Notes: generated by a model not told the origin, from the letters alone. DNA of 33,639 nt from Acidimicrobiaceae bacterium (GCA_009843735.1 VYCW01000133.1:1-33639), one strand, 5' to 3'; shown: positions 18,017-26,079, numbered from the stretch's first letter. Translations and numbers: made by a program.

Positions 18017-18276
18017 CAGGTTCGGAGGGAATCCGTTTCGACGATCGCAGTGACCGTCTTTCGACCCAGCCCGGATGCCTCGGCGATCTGTCGCAGCGAA
18101 GCACCGGCGCGATGGGCGGCGCGGATCATGTCGTCGCGGATCGCGATCTCCTTGTCGGCCCGCTCGGCACTCAGGCCCACCACGGCGAGTGCGGTGCTGA
18201 CCTCGTAGTCGAGTCCGGACCGGTACTTGACCATTCTCGCGATCGCGGCGGATACTTCGGCTTCGCTGTAGCTCAT
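18016..18276 (-). CDS. Small helix-turn-helix protein
   Basis: 86 residues; ATG at 18276 with GGAGG a few bases upstream. The C-terminal third (GASLRQIAEASGLGRKTVTAIVE, about residues 58-80) is a helix-turn-helix resembling those of small Xre/MerR-like or recombinase-type DNA binders. The N-terminal half is acidic and helical. Its start overlaps the stop of the upstream 53-residue gene (ATGA), and its stop overlaps the DUF1697 start. It is a candidate autoregulator acting on the palindrome at 18453-18475. Family not named. Confidence 0.75.
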   Translation of the reverse strand: MSYSEAEVSAAIARMVKYRSGLDYEVSTALAVVGLSAERADKEIAIRDDMIRAAHRAGASLRQIAEASGLGRKTVTAIVETDSLRT

Positions 18277-18434
18277 CGCTCCTCCCGCAGGCCAGCGGCC
18301 AGCTTGTCGCGTACGCCCAGGAGCGTCGCGACTCGCGGCGACAAAGTGCCGGTCGCCTCTGTGACATTGAGATGGGCGACGACCATCCCCAGCAACTCCA
18401 GTGCCTCGATCCGCTCCAACTCAACGCTGACCAT
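18273..18434 (-). CDS. Hypothetical 53-residue protein, first gene of HTH/DUF1697 operon
   Basis: MVSVELERIEALELLGMVVAHL is the start, and the protein ends in AAGLREER with the stop overlapping the next start (ATGA). The ATG at 18434 was preferred over a start at 18473, because the longer form would translate the operator palindrome. No clear ribosome site is visible; TACAGT lies eight bases upstream, so the message might be leaderless or nearly so. Predicted mostly helical; possibly a partner of the HTH protein. Function unknown. Confidence 0.6.
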   Translation of the reverse strand: MVSVELERIEALELLGMVVAHLNVTEATGTLSPRVATLLGVRDKLAAGLREER

Positions 18435-18452
18435 TGGCCCATACTGTACCAC

Positions 18453-18475
18453 TGGTGGTCCATATAGGACCACCA
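18453..18475. promoter_or_regulatory. Operator-like palindrome TGGTGGTCC-ATATA-GGACCACCA
   Basis: Perfect 9-bp arms around a 5-bp AT core. It is overlapped on one side by a second palindrome, ACCAC-TG-GTGGT (18448-18459). It lies just upstream of the 53-residue gene, between it and the ogt stop, overlapping the expected promoter. The neighbouring small HTH protein is the obvious candidate binder (inference). Confidence 0.6.
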
Positions 18476-18490
18476 GGCGCTCTGAGCGCC
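18476..18490 (-). terminator. Hairpin directly downstream of ogt
   Basis: GGCGCT-CTG-AGCGCC forms a perfect 6-bp stem one base beyond the ogt stop and abuts the operator palindrome. There is no T-tract, so it is a possible end of the ada-alkA/ogt transcript or part of a larger operator structure. Confidence 0.4.
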
Positions 18491-18491
18491 C

Positions 18492-18998
18492 TCAGCGGTC
18501 CAGGGCCCCCTCGTGTTGCAGCAGGAGCGTCTTGGTGTCCAGCCCGCCGCCGAACCCGACAAGTGAGCCGTTGGCGCCGATCACCCGGTGGCACGGCAGC
18601 ACGATCGGCACGGGGTTGCGGCCGTTGGCCTGCCCTACGGCGCGCACCGCCTTGGGTCGACCGATCAACGCGGCCTGCGTGCCGTAGCTGCGGGTGCTCC
18701 CGTAGGGAATGTCACCGAGCGCCCGCCACGCGGCTACCTGGAACTCGGTGCCGCGCAGATCGAGGGGGAGGTCGAAGCGGGTACGACCGCCGTGGAAGTA
18801 CTCGGTGAGTTGCTCTGCTGCCCGGACGAGGACGGGGTGGTCGGAGCCGTCGAGCATGTCGGTGGGCAGCTTGACCGAGGTCTCCTCGCCTCTCCAGATC
18901 ACCGCGCGCAGTCCCCGGTCGGTGGCCACGAGGCCGAGCGGCCCGATCGGGCTGTCGATGGTGGTGTGCCAGTGCGTGTCGTCTCCGTAGCGGCTCAT
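18492..18998 (-). CDS. ogt: Methylated-DNA--protein-cysteine S-methyltransferase
   Basis: 168 residues; the ATG at 18998 overlaps the stop of the Ada-AlkA gene by four bases (ATGA). Removes alkyl groups from O6-alkylguanine to its own cysteine in a suicide reaction. The active site is LPCHRVIGANGSLVGFGGG with Cys136, and the DNA-binding HTH and Arg finger region is SYGTQAALIGRPKAVRAVGQANGRNPVPIV. Standard Ogt/MGMT length. Coupling to the Ada-AlkA gene makes an adaptive-response operon. Confidence 0.96.
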   Translation of the reverse strand: MSRYGDDTHWHTTIDSPIGPLGLVATDRGLRAVIWRGEETSVKLPTDMLDGSDHPVLVRAAEQLTEYFHGGRTRFDLPLDLRGTEFQVAAWRALGDIPYGSTRSYGTQAALIGRPKAVRAVGQANGRNPVPIVLPCHRVIGANGSLVGFGGGLDTKTLLLQHEGALDR

Positions 18999-20566
18999 GG
19001 CTTCCCTCTCTTCCGGGTCGAACTGTGGGTTGGTCTCAGGGCTGGTTGGACTGGCCGCCGATCGAGCGGGTCGATGGACGAGAGTCGCTGATGCGAGCGT
19101 GCGGCCGAATGCCAGAGATGCTGCGCGGCCCAGGATCGGTACGGCCGCCAGGACTCGGCCCGTGCCTGCAGTTCACGGGTACTGCACGGCTGGCCTGTGA
19201 GGTGCTCGACGGCGCGTCGCAGCCCCAGATCGGAGGCCGGGAAGGCGTCGTCGTGGCCGAACACCCTCATGGCGATGAGGTGAGCGCTCCACGGCCCGAT
19301 TCCTTCGAGTTCGCACAGCTGCGTCACGGTGTCGTCGAGGCTGTCTGCGGCCTCCAGGTCGAGCTCGCCGCACGACACCGCCCGTGCGACCCCGATGATC
19401 GTGTCGATCCTGCGTTGCGTGAACCCGAGTCCCTCGAGGCCGCGGGCTCCTGCGTCGGCAAGCGCAGCCGCGCTGGGGAACAGATGCGTCAAGCAGGCGC
19501 TCTGTGACGTCTGGTGCGAGGGTCGCGATGCCCCGTGGCATACCGTCTCGGTGCCGGTCTCGTCGGCGGCATCCAGGGGGGTGCCGAGACGCTGAGCGAT
19601 GCGACCGCACAGCGTCGATGCCGCGGCCACCGAGACCTGCTGACCGGCCACGATCCTGATGACTGTCTCGAACCGGTCCCACGATCTCGGCACACGCAAC
19701 CCGGATGCGGCCCGCATCAGCGGTCCGATGACGGGATCGTCGTTCAGCACGGACGGGCGGTCGGGGTCCGCGTCGGTGCCCAGCAGAGCGCGGGCGCGGT
19801 GCACGTCGTCGATGATCGAGTCGTAGGTCGGCAGGTGCAGCCGCAGACGCAGATGCTCACCGTCGGCCGCGTCGGCCACCTCGGCGATGCCGGGGTGACC
19901 GCACACGCTGATGGAGCGCGCGTAGATGCCGTTGACGGACTCCACGCCGGGGATCGCACGCGGAGCCTGGTGAGCTAGGAAGGCGCCGAAATCGAACGGC
20001 GCCATGTAGGGGACCGACAGCACGAGGCCGCCGTCGATGCCGGGCCGCTGGCCCCGCCGCCGCTTCGAGCGCAGTTCGGTTGGCGTGAACCCGAAGATCG
20101 AGGTCATGGCCCGGTGGAGCTGTCTCGGCCCGCCGAGTCCGGCGGCTCGCGCGATCGCGTCGAACGACAGGTCTGTCTCGTCGATCAGCCGGCGGGCGAA
20201 GTGGGCGCGCCGGGATCGGGCGATGGCGCTCGGCGTCGTGCCGATGTGCAGCTCGAACAGGCGTCGCAGGTGCCGGGCGCTGTAGCCCACGTAGGACGCC
20301 AGTGCCTGCTCGTCGTGGTCGTCGAGATAGCCGTCGGTGATCCGCAACAGCGCGGCGGCCACGGGCTCGGGGACGTCGAGGCCTGTCAGCGATCCGGCCC
20401 TGCGTTCGGGCCGGCAACGCAGGCAGGGCCGGTAGCCGGCAGCCTCAGCCGCAACCGAGCTGGGATATCGAGCCGTGTTACGTGCCAGCGGCGTCGCCGA
20501 GCACTCGGCCCGGCAGTAGATGCCGGTGGTGGCCACCGCTTCGACCTGCATAGGACCGAACTGCAC
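18995..20566 (-). CDS. Ada-type regulatory methyltransferase domain fused to AlkA 3-methyladenine glycosylase
   Basis: About 523 residues from a GTG at 20566; the ATG at 20551 is an alternative. The zinc/methylphosphotriester domain has Cys18, Cys22, Cys48 and Cys51 (TTGIYCRAEC ... YRPCLRC), with Cys18 at the acceptor position of E. coli Ada Cys38. An AraC-type double HTH follows (~70-160: LASYVGYSARHLRRLFELHIGTTPSAIARSRRA, then LSFDAIARAAGLGGPRQLHRAMTSIFGFTPTELR). The AlkA N-domain and HhH-GPD glycosylase come next, with hairpin LEGIGPWSAHLIAMRV and catalytic Asp446 in PASDLGLRRA. The N-terminal ~15 residues seen in most Ada proteins, before the TTGIYC block, are shortened. An Ada-AlkA fusion with ogt behind it is a known actinobacterial arrangement for alkylation damage. 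Confidence 0.93.
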   Translation of the reverse strand: MQFGPMQVEAVATTGIYCRAECSATPLARNTARYPSSVAAEAAGYRPCLRCRPERRAGSLTGLDVPEPVAAALLRITDGYLDDHDEQALASYVGYSARHLRRLFELHIGTTPSAIARSRRAHFARRLIDETDLSFDAIARAAGLGGPRQLHRAMTSIFGFTPTELRSKRRRGQRPGIDGGLVLSVPYMAPFDFGAFLAHQAPRAIPGVESVNGIYARSISVCGHPGIAEVADAADGEHLRLRLHLPTYDSIIDDVHRARALLGTDADPDRPSVLNDDPVIGPLMRAASGLRVPRSWDRFETVIRIVAGQQVSVAAASTLCGRIAQRLGTPLDAADETGTETVCHGASRPSHQTSQSACLTHLFPSAAALADAGARGLEGLGFTQRRIDTIIGVARAVSCGELDLEAADSLDDTVTQLCELEGIGPWSAHLIAMRVFGHDDAFPASDLGLRRAVEHLTGQPCSTRELQARAESWRPYRSWAAQHLWHSAARSHQRLSSIDPLDRRPVQPALRPTHSSTRKRGKP

Positions 20567-20599
20567 ACTCGCAGTGTGCCGTCTCCTCACCGGCAATGT

Positions 20600-20653
20600 C
20601 GGACAAGAACGGACATCAACCCGAGGCGCTGAAGACATGTCCGAAAATGTCCG
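20600..20653. promoter_or_regulatory. Paired CGGACA operator array in ada/decarboxylase divergent region
   Basis: CGGACA occurs at 20600-20605 and 20610-20615, and its complement TGTCCG at 20638-20643 and 20648-20653. Each pair is a direct repeat with a 10-bp period (one helical turn, 4-bp spacer), and the two pairs face each other across 22 bp. AraC-type double HTH domains bind direct half-sites one turn apart, so this is a candidate Ada operator, 34-87 bp upstream of the Ada-AlkA start. The rest of 20567-20767 holds TAGATT at 20733, a possible -10 for the decarboxylase gene. Confidence 0.55.
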
Positions 20654-20767
20654 GCTCTGCCGATAAGCCCCGGAGGGACGCTGCTGGGACTCCAAGTTCC
20701 CGGGCCGCCAAGATGCGAATGGTACTCCGCACTAGATTTGGATAGGAGCGTCGGAAGGGGACACACG

Positions 20768-22189
20768 ATGTTGCAAATGGCACCGGACGAGATGCGCGAG
20801 CTGGCGCACCATGTGACGGACATTCTGGTGGAGCGAGTCGAGGGTCTCGGGAGCCGACGGGCTTGGGAGGGAGACTTCAAGGACGCTCTGGCCAATCTGC
20901 TGGACGAGGACCCGCCGGAGACCGGCCAGCCGGCGCGCGATGTGATCGATCGGGCAGTGCAGGACGTGCTGACCAACACTCTGCGACTCGATCATCCGCG
21001 ATCGTTCGGTTTCGTGCCGACGTGCCCGACGTGGCCGGGCGTTCTGGCCGACTTCATGGTGTCGGGATTCAATGTGAACGCCGCGACTTGGGTCACGGCG
21101 AGCGGCCCCTGCCAGCTCGAGGAAACCGTCGTCGGCTGGTTCCGAACGTGGTTCGGGCTGCCCGAGAGCGCGGGCGGGCTACTGACCAGCGGCGGGTCGG
21201 CGGCCGCGCTGCATGCGTTCGTGGCGGCGCGCGAGGCGGCCGGCAATCCGGATCGGGCCGTGGCCTACATGAGCGATCAGAGCCACAGCGCGCAGATCCG
21301 GGCCGCCCGCATCGTGGGCATCGCACCCGATCGGATCCGGGTGCTTCCGTCCGACGCCTCCGGCCGGATCGATCCCGGCGAGGTCGCGGCTGCGATCGCA
21401 GCGGACCGGTCCGCGGGTTGCACGCCCCTGGTCGTGTGCGCCAACGCCGGCACGGCGGCTGCGGGCGCCGTCGATCCGCTGCCGGAGCTGGCCGACATCT
21501 GCGCGGCGGAGGGAGTGTGGTTCCACATCGACGGGGCTTACGGCGGATTCGCCGTGCTGGCATCGCGGGGCGCGGCGGCGCTCGAGGGCATTGAGCGGGC
21601 GGACTCGATTAACGTTGACCCGCACAAGTGGCTGTTCCAGCCGTACGAGGCCGGTTGCATCCTCGTGCGCGACGGCAGCACCCTGGAGAGCGCCTTCGCG
21701 ATGCATCATGACGTGTTGCAGGATTCGGTATGGGGCGCCAGGCACGCCAATCCGGTGGACCGGGGCCTTCAATTGAGCCGCAGTTTCCGCGCGTTGAAGA
21801 TCTGGATGTCGATCCAGGCTTTCGGGCTGGCGGCGTTCCGTGCCGCCATCGACAACGGACTCGACTTGGCGGAGCGAGCCGCGGAGCACGTGCGAGACAG
21901 CAGCACATTGGAGCTGGTGTCGGCGTCGCTGAGCATCGTGTGCTTCCGCATCAACCCCGGCGACCTCAGCGAGGATGCCCTCACCAACTTGAACCGCGAG
22001 GCGCTAGCTCGGATCTTCTGGGGCGAGCGGGCCTTCCTGACGTCCACGATGGTCAATGGGCAATTCGTGCTGCGGCTGTGCATCATCAACCACAACTCGA
22101 CCTGGGACGACGTACGCGAGACGCTTGAAGTGGTCGAGCGGTACGCCGAAGAGGCCACCGGCGCTTCATCGACCACCGGTACTGACTGA
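20768..22189 (+). CDS. Group II PLP-dependent decarboxylase (aromatic-amino-acid/glutamate decarboxylase family)
   Basis: 473 residues from the ATG at 20768, which has GGAAGGGG a few bases upstream; the longer frame from 20738 lacks a ribosome site. Family blocks are LDHPRSFGFVPTCPTWPGVLADFM, the GLLTSGGSAAALHAFVAAREAA cofactor loop, VWFHIDGAYGGFAVLA (Asp holding the PLP ring nitrogen) and SINVDPHKWLFQPYEAGCILVRD with the Schiff-base Lys287. The C-terminal domain includes WMSIQAFGLAAFRAAI. Similar enzymes decarboxylate tyrosine, DOPA or tryptophan, or make aldehydes; the substrate cannot be chosen from sequence alone. Divergent from the Ada-AlkA gene. Confidence 0.93.
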   Translation: MLQMAPDEMRELAHHVTDILVERVEGLGSRRAWEGDFKDALANLLDEDPPETGQPARDVIDRAVQDVLTNTLRLDHPRSFGFVPTCPTWPGVLADFMVSGFNVNAATWVTASGPCQLEETVVGWFRTWFGLPESAGGLLTSGGSAAALHAFVAAREAAGNPDRAVAYMSDQSHSAQIRAARIVGIAPDRIRVLPSDASGRIDPGEVAAAIAADRSAGCTPLVVCANAGTAAAGAVDPLPELADICAAEGVWFHIDGAYGGFAVLASRGAAALEGIERADSINVDPHKWLFQPYEAGCILVRDGSTLESAFAMHHDVLQDSVWGARHANPVDRGLQLSRSFRALKIWMSIQAFGLAAFRAAIDNGLDLAERAAEHVRDSSTLELVSASLSIVCFRINPGDLSEDALTNLNREALARIFWGERAFLTSTMVNGQFVLRLCIINHNSTWDDVRETLEVVERYAEEATGASSTTGTD

Positions 22190-22190
22190 T

Positions 22191-22207
22191 CGCCGCCCCA
22201 TGCGGCG
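22191..22207. terminator. Hairpin between convergent decarboxylase and DUF2461 genes
   Basis: CGCCGC-CCCAT-GCGGCG directly follows the decarboxylase stop and precedes the end of the convergent gene at 22227. It is GC-rich and symmetrical, so it could act on both strands; no T-tract. Confidence 0.4.
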
Positions 22208-22226
22208 CCCGCCCGGGGGCCGACGA

Positions 22227-22910
22227 TCAGTAGGGCAGGCCCACGGCGTGGGTCAGGAACTCCATGTAGGGCGAGGCGGCGCGGCAGGCGTCGGCGAAGT
22301 AGTCGATGAACCCCGGCTGGGTGACCTCCTCCTCGTCGAAGACGCAGCTGGCCACGTGGTCCTTGCGCTTGAGGTCCTCGACGCGGGGGTGCTCGGGATC
22401 GAACCCCTTGGGCGGGCGCTTCAGCGAGTCCCCCTCCAGGTCGAACTCCTCGGCGAAGTCGGGATCGTTGACCGCCGCCTCCCAGCCGGCCTGATCGGCG
22501 ACGATGCGCTCACGGATCCGTCCCAGCGCGGCGGTGTCGGGCCGCCACAGGCCGACCCCCGCGAAGACCTCGCCGGGGGCCAGGTGCAGGTAGAAGCCGG
22601 GCGCGTGGACCGACTTGCCGGCCTCGTGGCGGAACTGGACCGCGGCCTGGGTCTTGTAGGGCGTCTTGTCCTTGGAGAAGCGCACGTCCCGGTAGATCCG
22701 GAACATGGAGCCGCCGTTGGCCCGGGTATCGGCCACGAAGTGCTCGCTGATCGAGTGCAGGTAGGGCTCGAAGTCCTCGATGAACGCCAGCAGCGGTTCT
22801 TTGAGGTGCTGCTCGTAGCGGCCCTTGTTCTCACCGAACCACTCGCGGTTGTTGTTGGCCCGCAACTCGAGGAGGAACTCGAACAGCTCGTGGCCGAAAT
22901 GGGATTGCAT
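22227..22910 (-). CDS. DUF2461 family protein
   Basis: 227 residues from the ATG at 22910 (a GTG directly upstream at 22913 is equivalent). Diagnostic blocks are FEFLLELRANNNREWFGENKGRYEQHLKEP near the N-terminus, MFRIYRDVRFSKDKTPYKTQAAVQFRHEAG in the middle and GFYLHLAPGEVFAGVGLWRPD. The family (about 220 residues, TIGR02453-like) has no established activity. Cytoplasmic, with no signal or membrane segment. Divergent from the small membrane protein with 74 bp between starts. Confidence 0.93.
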   Translation of the reverse strand: MQSHFGHELFEFLLELRANNNREWFGENKGRYEQHLKEPLLAFIEDFEPYLHSISEHFVADTRANGGSMFRIYRDVRFSKDKTPYKTQAAVQFRHEAGKSVHAPGFYLHLAPGEVFAGVGLWRPDTAALGRIRERIVADQAGWEAAVNDPDFAEEFDLEGDSLKRPPKGFDPEHPRVEDLKRKDHVASCVFDEEEVTQPGFIDYFADACRAASPYMEFLTHAVGLPY

Positions 22911-22984
22911 CACGGCGTTCTATCCCAAGAACGCCTCACCGACCTAATGTGCACCGACCTCATAGGTAGAGGGGGATCGACTTG

Positions 22985-23518
22985 ATGGCGTTCTCGATCG
23001 GTGCCGCAGTAGAGCGATGGGCGACCCGGAGAACCGTGGTCTCGGCATTGGTTGGCGTTGTTGGCTGCGTGGCGGGCCTCGCCTGGCGGCAGTCGCGGCT
23101 GGCGGGACTGGACCTGCTCGACGGTCGGGGTTGGTACACACCCGAAGAGGCGGCGGCCCTGTTCGACGCCCTCGACCGGCTCGACGCGAGCGCCAGGGCC
23201 GTCTACGCGGCGACCGCGCTCACCATCGACATGGTCTTTCCGGCCTCCTACGGCCTGCTGCTCGCAGTCCTGCTGTTCCGTCTGTTCCCGGGCGGGGCTC
23301 GGCTGTACGTGCTGCCGCTGGCGGTCGCGCTGGCCGATGCGCTGGAGAACATCACCGTCGCGGTGCTGGCGCTGAGCCACGACGGCACGCCGTCTCCGCT
23401 GGCCTGGCCGGGCGCGGTGTTCACCTTGGTCAAGTGGGTGCTGTTGCTGGCCACGCTGGCAGCGATATGCGTCGGCGGGATGCGCTGGCTGTGGGCCCGC
23501 ACACGGCACTCACGCTGA
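22985..23518 (+). CDS. Small integral membrane protein, unknown
   Basis: 177 residues from the ATG at 22985, with GAGGGGG twelve bases upstream. Four likely membrane segments lie at about 18-35 (VVSALVGVVGCVAGLAW), 75-100 (AATALTIDMVFPASYGLLLAVLLFRLF), 105-128 and 140-165 (AVFTLVKWVLLLATLAAICVGGMRWLW). Between the first two is an acidic extracytoplasmic loop (WYTPEEAAALFDALDRLDASAR). The ALADALENITVAVLAL segment recurs in small uncharacterised actinobacterial membrane proteins. No function assigned. Confidence 0.8.
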   Translation: MAFSIGAAVERWATRRTVVSALVGVVGCVAGLAWRQSRLAGLDLLDGRGWYTPEEAAALFDALDRLDASARAVYAATALTIDMVFPASYGLLLAVLLFRLFPGGARLYVLPLAVALADALENITVAVLALSHDGTPSPLAWPGAVFTLVKWVLLLATLAAICVGGMRWLWARTRHSR

Positions 23519-23564
23519 TCAGCGGTTCGCCCTCCAGCGCTGCCAAAAGCCGGTCGGACTCGAA

Positions 23565-24440
23565 CTATCCCAGGAACCCCCGCAGAGCCGCCAGGACCCG
23601 CTCGGGCGCCTCCTCAGCGACGAAGTGGCCGCAGTCGGCGAACTCGTGCACCTCGACGTCGGTGAGCTCTGATCGCCAGCGGTCGAGTTCCTTCGTCCGG
23701 AAGGCGATGTCCTTGGAGCCCCAGAAGATGAGTGTCGGCTTGCCGCAGAAGGCGGCGCGGTCCTGCCAGATCTCCTGAAGCCAGCCGGTGGCGCCGACAA
23801 TGTGGCCCGGCAGCGCGGCGTTGGCGGCGCGGGCCGCCGCGCTGGGCTGGGCGTTGCGGTAGTGCTCCATCACCTCGGAAGTCATCACCTCCTTGTTCCC
23901 GACCGCCCTAGGCATGACGCCGTTGACAAAGAAGTTCGCTCGCTTGATGAGGTACTGCCCCAGCGGGCTCGCCATCATCCTGCTGAAGAACCAGAAGTGA
24001 GGGTCGCGATTCACCGACCAGCACCAGGTGTTGGCGATGACCAGCCCCTTGACACGATCCGGGTTCCGGCGGGCGAAGTCGAGCCCGATCGGTCCGCCCC
24101 AGTCCGTCAAGAACAGCGTCATGTCCTGTAGGGCCAGATCGTCCAACAGCGTCGCGAGTGCCTCGGCGTGCGCGGCCGGATGGTGGTCGTCCTTGCGGTC
24201 GCTGCGAGACGAGAGCCCGAAGCCGATGTGATCGGGCGCGACGCAGCGGAACTCCGAGCGCAGTCCCGTGATCAGGTGCCGGAACTCGAACGACCACGCC
24301 GGATTGCCGTGCACGAAGACGACCGGTTCCCCCGAGCCCTCGTCCACGTAGTGCATGGCCTGGCCGCGCGGCGTTGTGAAGAACCGACTCTCAAAGGGAA
24401 ACAAGTCGTCCGACACCCACGCCAGCCGAACCCCGCGCAT
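23565..24440 (-). CDS. Haloalkane dehalogenase-like alpha/beta hydrolase
   Basis: 291 residues from the ATG at 24440; a GTG at 24452 would add four residues. The dehalogenase pattern is present: oxyanion/halide loop HGNPAW with Asn46, nucleophile elbow TDWGGPIG with Asp113 and halide-holding Trp114, acid Asp244 in WGSKDIAF and base His272 in GHFVAEEAPE. An Asp nucleophile instead of Ser, together with the Asn/Trp pair, sets it apart from esterases. Such enzymes cleave C-halogen bonds hydrolytically to an alcohol. The cap domain (about 130-215) is rich in Trp and Phe. No signal peptide. Substrate unknown. Confidence 0.88.
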   Translation of the reverse strand: MRGVRLAWVSDDLFPFESRFFTTPRGQAMHYVDEGSGEPVVFVHGNPAWSFEFRHLITGLRSEFRCVAPDHIGFGLSSRSDRKDDHHPAAHAEALATLLDDLALQDMTLFLTDWGGPIGLDFARRNPDRVKGLVIANTWCWSVNRDPHFWFFSRMMASPLGQYLIKRANFFVNGVMPRAVGNKEVMTSEVMEHYRNAQPSAAARAANAALPGHIVGATGWLQEIWQDRAAFCGKPTLIFWGSKDIAFRTKELDRWRSELTDVEVHEFADCGHFVAEEAPERVLAALRGFLG

Positions 24441-24617
24441 GACACTGCTCACCCAGCGAGGCTAGCGGGGCCTGGTTCCGGTCGGGGGCGTGCGAACCGG
24501 GAGCGGCCAATGGACCGGTCGGCCCGATCCGCAGGCTGCGCCGGCCATGGCTCCGCACCAGGTCGACGATCTCGTCGGCCCCAGCGATCGGCCGCCTCCG
24601 CCTCCCAGTGTTGGCAG

Positions 24618-25397
24618 CTAGCGGTCGGCCCGCCGGGACGGCATCGGGACGAAGGCGCTGGTGCGGGCCGCGTACTCGACGTAGCCGGGGCGGCGCTTGC
24701 CGATGCTGCGTTCCAGCACGGTCACTCCCGAGACCTTCAGCAGCAGGATCGTCATGACCAGCGGGCCAGCGACGGTCCACCACGCCCCGGCCGCCACGGC
24801 GACCACCCAGATGCCCCACCACACCATGCTGTCACCGAAGTAGTTGGGGTGGCGGCTGTATCGCCACAGGCCCCGGTCCATGACTTTGCCCTGGTTGGCC
24901 TCGTCGGCCTTGAAGCGGCGGAGCTGCTCGTCGCCCACCGACTCGAAGACGAGCCCCACCGTCCAGACGGCCGCTCCGATCCAGTCCAGCCACCGCAGCG
25001 GTGACGGGTCGGGGTCGCCCAGCACCGCCTGGACCGGCAGTGACACCACCACCGCCAGCACCGCTTGCAGCCCGAACACGACCAGAAGGCTCCACAGCCA
25101 GAACGGTTGCAGGCGCCGCCTCAAGGCCTGATAGCGGAAGTCCTCGGGCGCGCCCCATTTGCGGGCGGTGAGGTGGGCGCTCAACCGCAGGCCCCACACC
25201 GACACCATCACCAGCATCAGAGATGCCCGGCCGCTGTCACTCCCGTCGCTCCACACCCACAGCGACCAGGCCGCGGCGACGAACACCATCGGCCACAGCG
25301 GATCGACGATCGACACGTCGCGCTTGGGCAGGCTCACCAGCCAGCACCCGGCCATCAGCACGCCTGCCACCAGCGCCGCGATCGGAAGCGCGCTCAT
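24618..25397 (-). CDS. DUF1295 / steroid 5-alpha-reductase-like membrane protein
   Basis: 259 residues from the ATG at 25397, with GGAG seven bases upstream. Six or seven membrane helices. The signature near the C-terminus is GLWRYSRHPNYFGDSMVWWGIW, the shared nucleotide-binding motif of the DUF1295/isoprenylcysteine methyltransferase/5-alpha-reductase superfamily. VSIVDPLWP near residue 30 and LRLSAHLTARKWGAPEDFRY are typical of DUF1295. Possibly reduces a lipid or steroid double bond; unproven. The gap to the neighbouring hydrolase start (24441-24617) shows nothing recognisable. Confidence 0.92.
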   Translation of the reverse strand: MSALPIAALVAGVLMAGCWLVSLPKRDVSIVDPLWPMVFVAAAWSLWVWSDGSDSGRASLMLVMVSVWGLRLSAHLTARKWGAPEDFRYQALRRRLQPFWLWSLLVVFGLQAVLAVVVSLPVQAVLGDPDPSPLRWLDWIGAAVWTVGLVFESVGDEQLRRFKADEANQGKVMDRGLWRYSRHPNYFGDSMVWWGIWVVAVAAGAWWTVAGPLVMTILLLKVSGVTVLERSIGKRRPGYVEYAARTSAFVPMPSRRADR

Positions 25398-25469
25398 GTC
25401 GGGCTCCAAGATTGCCTCCGAACACCAAGATCGCCCTCGTGGGACATGCGCGAATTGCAGACGCGGTCG

Positions 25470-26051
25470 TTAGCCGGCCCGAACTGCTGCGATGAGGGTG
25501 GTGGTCATGGTCGGTGTCACATCTGCCGGGTCGGTGGTGCCGGTGGCGATAGGGAGTCGTTGGCTGTTGAGGGCATGGAGCAGCATCTCCACGACAACCG
25601 GAGATGCGGCGTCTGATCGGAAGGCGCCTTGTTCGACGCCGGCGGCCATGATGTCGCCGACGAGCTCGCGGACCGGTTCGAGTTGCTCCTCGACGTGGAT
25701 CTGGTGGTTGAACCCGACGGCCGGTGCGAGGTCAAGTGGGGAGGCGTGGTGGCGGAAGCCGTGCAGGGAGCCGGCGATGAACGCTTCAAGTCGCTCGGTC
25801 GGGTCGCTGATCGCCTCGAGCTCGGCCCGGCGGTTGTTGGCGAAGGTCTCCATCTCGCGCTCCACGTAGGCGTGGAGCAGCGCTGGGATGTCGTCGAAGT
25901 AGTTGTAGAACGCCGATCGGGCGACGCCGACCCGGGCGGCGACCGCCGTGACCGTCGTGCCCTCGACGCCGACCTCGTGCATGAGGTCGCCGAACGCGTC
26001 GATGAGCATGGCATGGGTGGCTTGACGCTGGCTGTCTGAAATTCCGACCAT
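25470..26051 (-). CDS. TetR-family transcriptional regulator
   Basis: 193 residues from the ATG at 26051. N-terminal HTH at about 14-58 (LIDAFGDLMHEVGVEGTTVTAVAARVGVARSAFYNYFDDIPALLHAYV) followed by an all-helical ligand/dimer domain (~75-190). Divergent from a three-gene ABC exporter with a palindrome in the gap, the usual layout of a TetR repressor that controls an efflux system and its own gene. Confidence 0.95.
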   Translation of the reverse strand: MVGISDSQRQATHAMLIDAFGDLMHEVGVEGTTVTAVAARVGVARSAFYNYFDDIPALLHAYVEREMETFANNRRAELEAISDPTERLEAFIAGSLHGFRHHASPLDLAPAVGFNHQIHVEEQLEPVRELVGDIMAAGVEQGAFRSDAASPVVVEMLLHALNSQRLPIATGTTDPADVTPTMTTTLIAAVRAG

Positions 26052-26062
26052 AGGTCCGTTGT

Positions 26063-26079
26063 TACGACGATGTGTCGTA
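26063..26079. promoter_or_regulatory. Candidate TetR operator TACGAC-GATGT-GTCGTA
   Basis: Perfect 6-5-6 inverted repeat in the divergent gap between the TetR gene (start 26051) and the exporter permease. It overlaps a GTG at 26072 that could be read as a longer permease start, which favours the downstream GTG at 26096. Confidence 0.6.

Noticed and set aside
23513-23524. Perfect palindrome CGCTGATCAGCG at the end of the small membrane-protein gene
   Set aside because: No loop or T-tract, and it overlaps the stop codon; too weak to call a terminator or operator.
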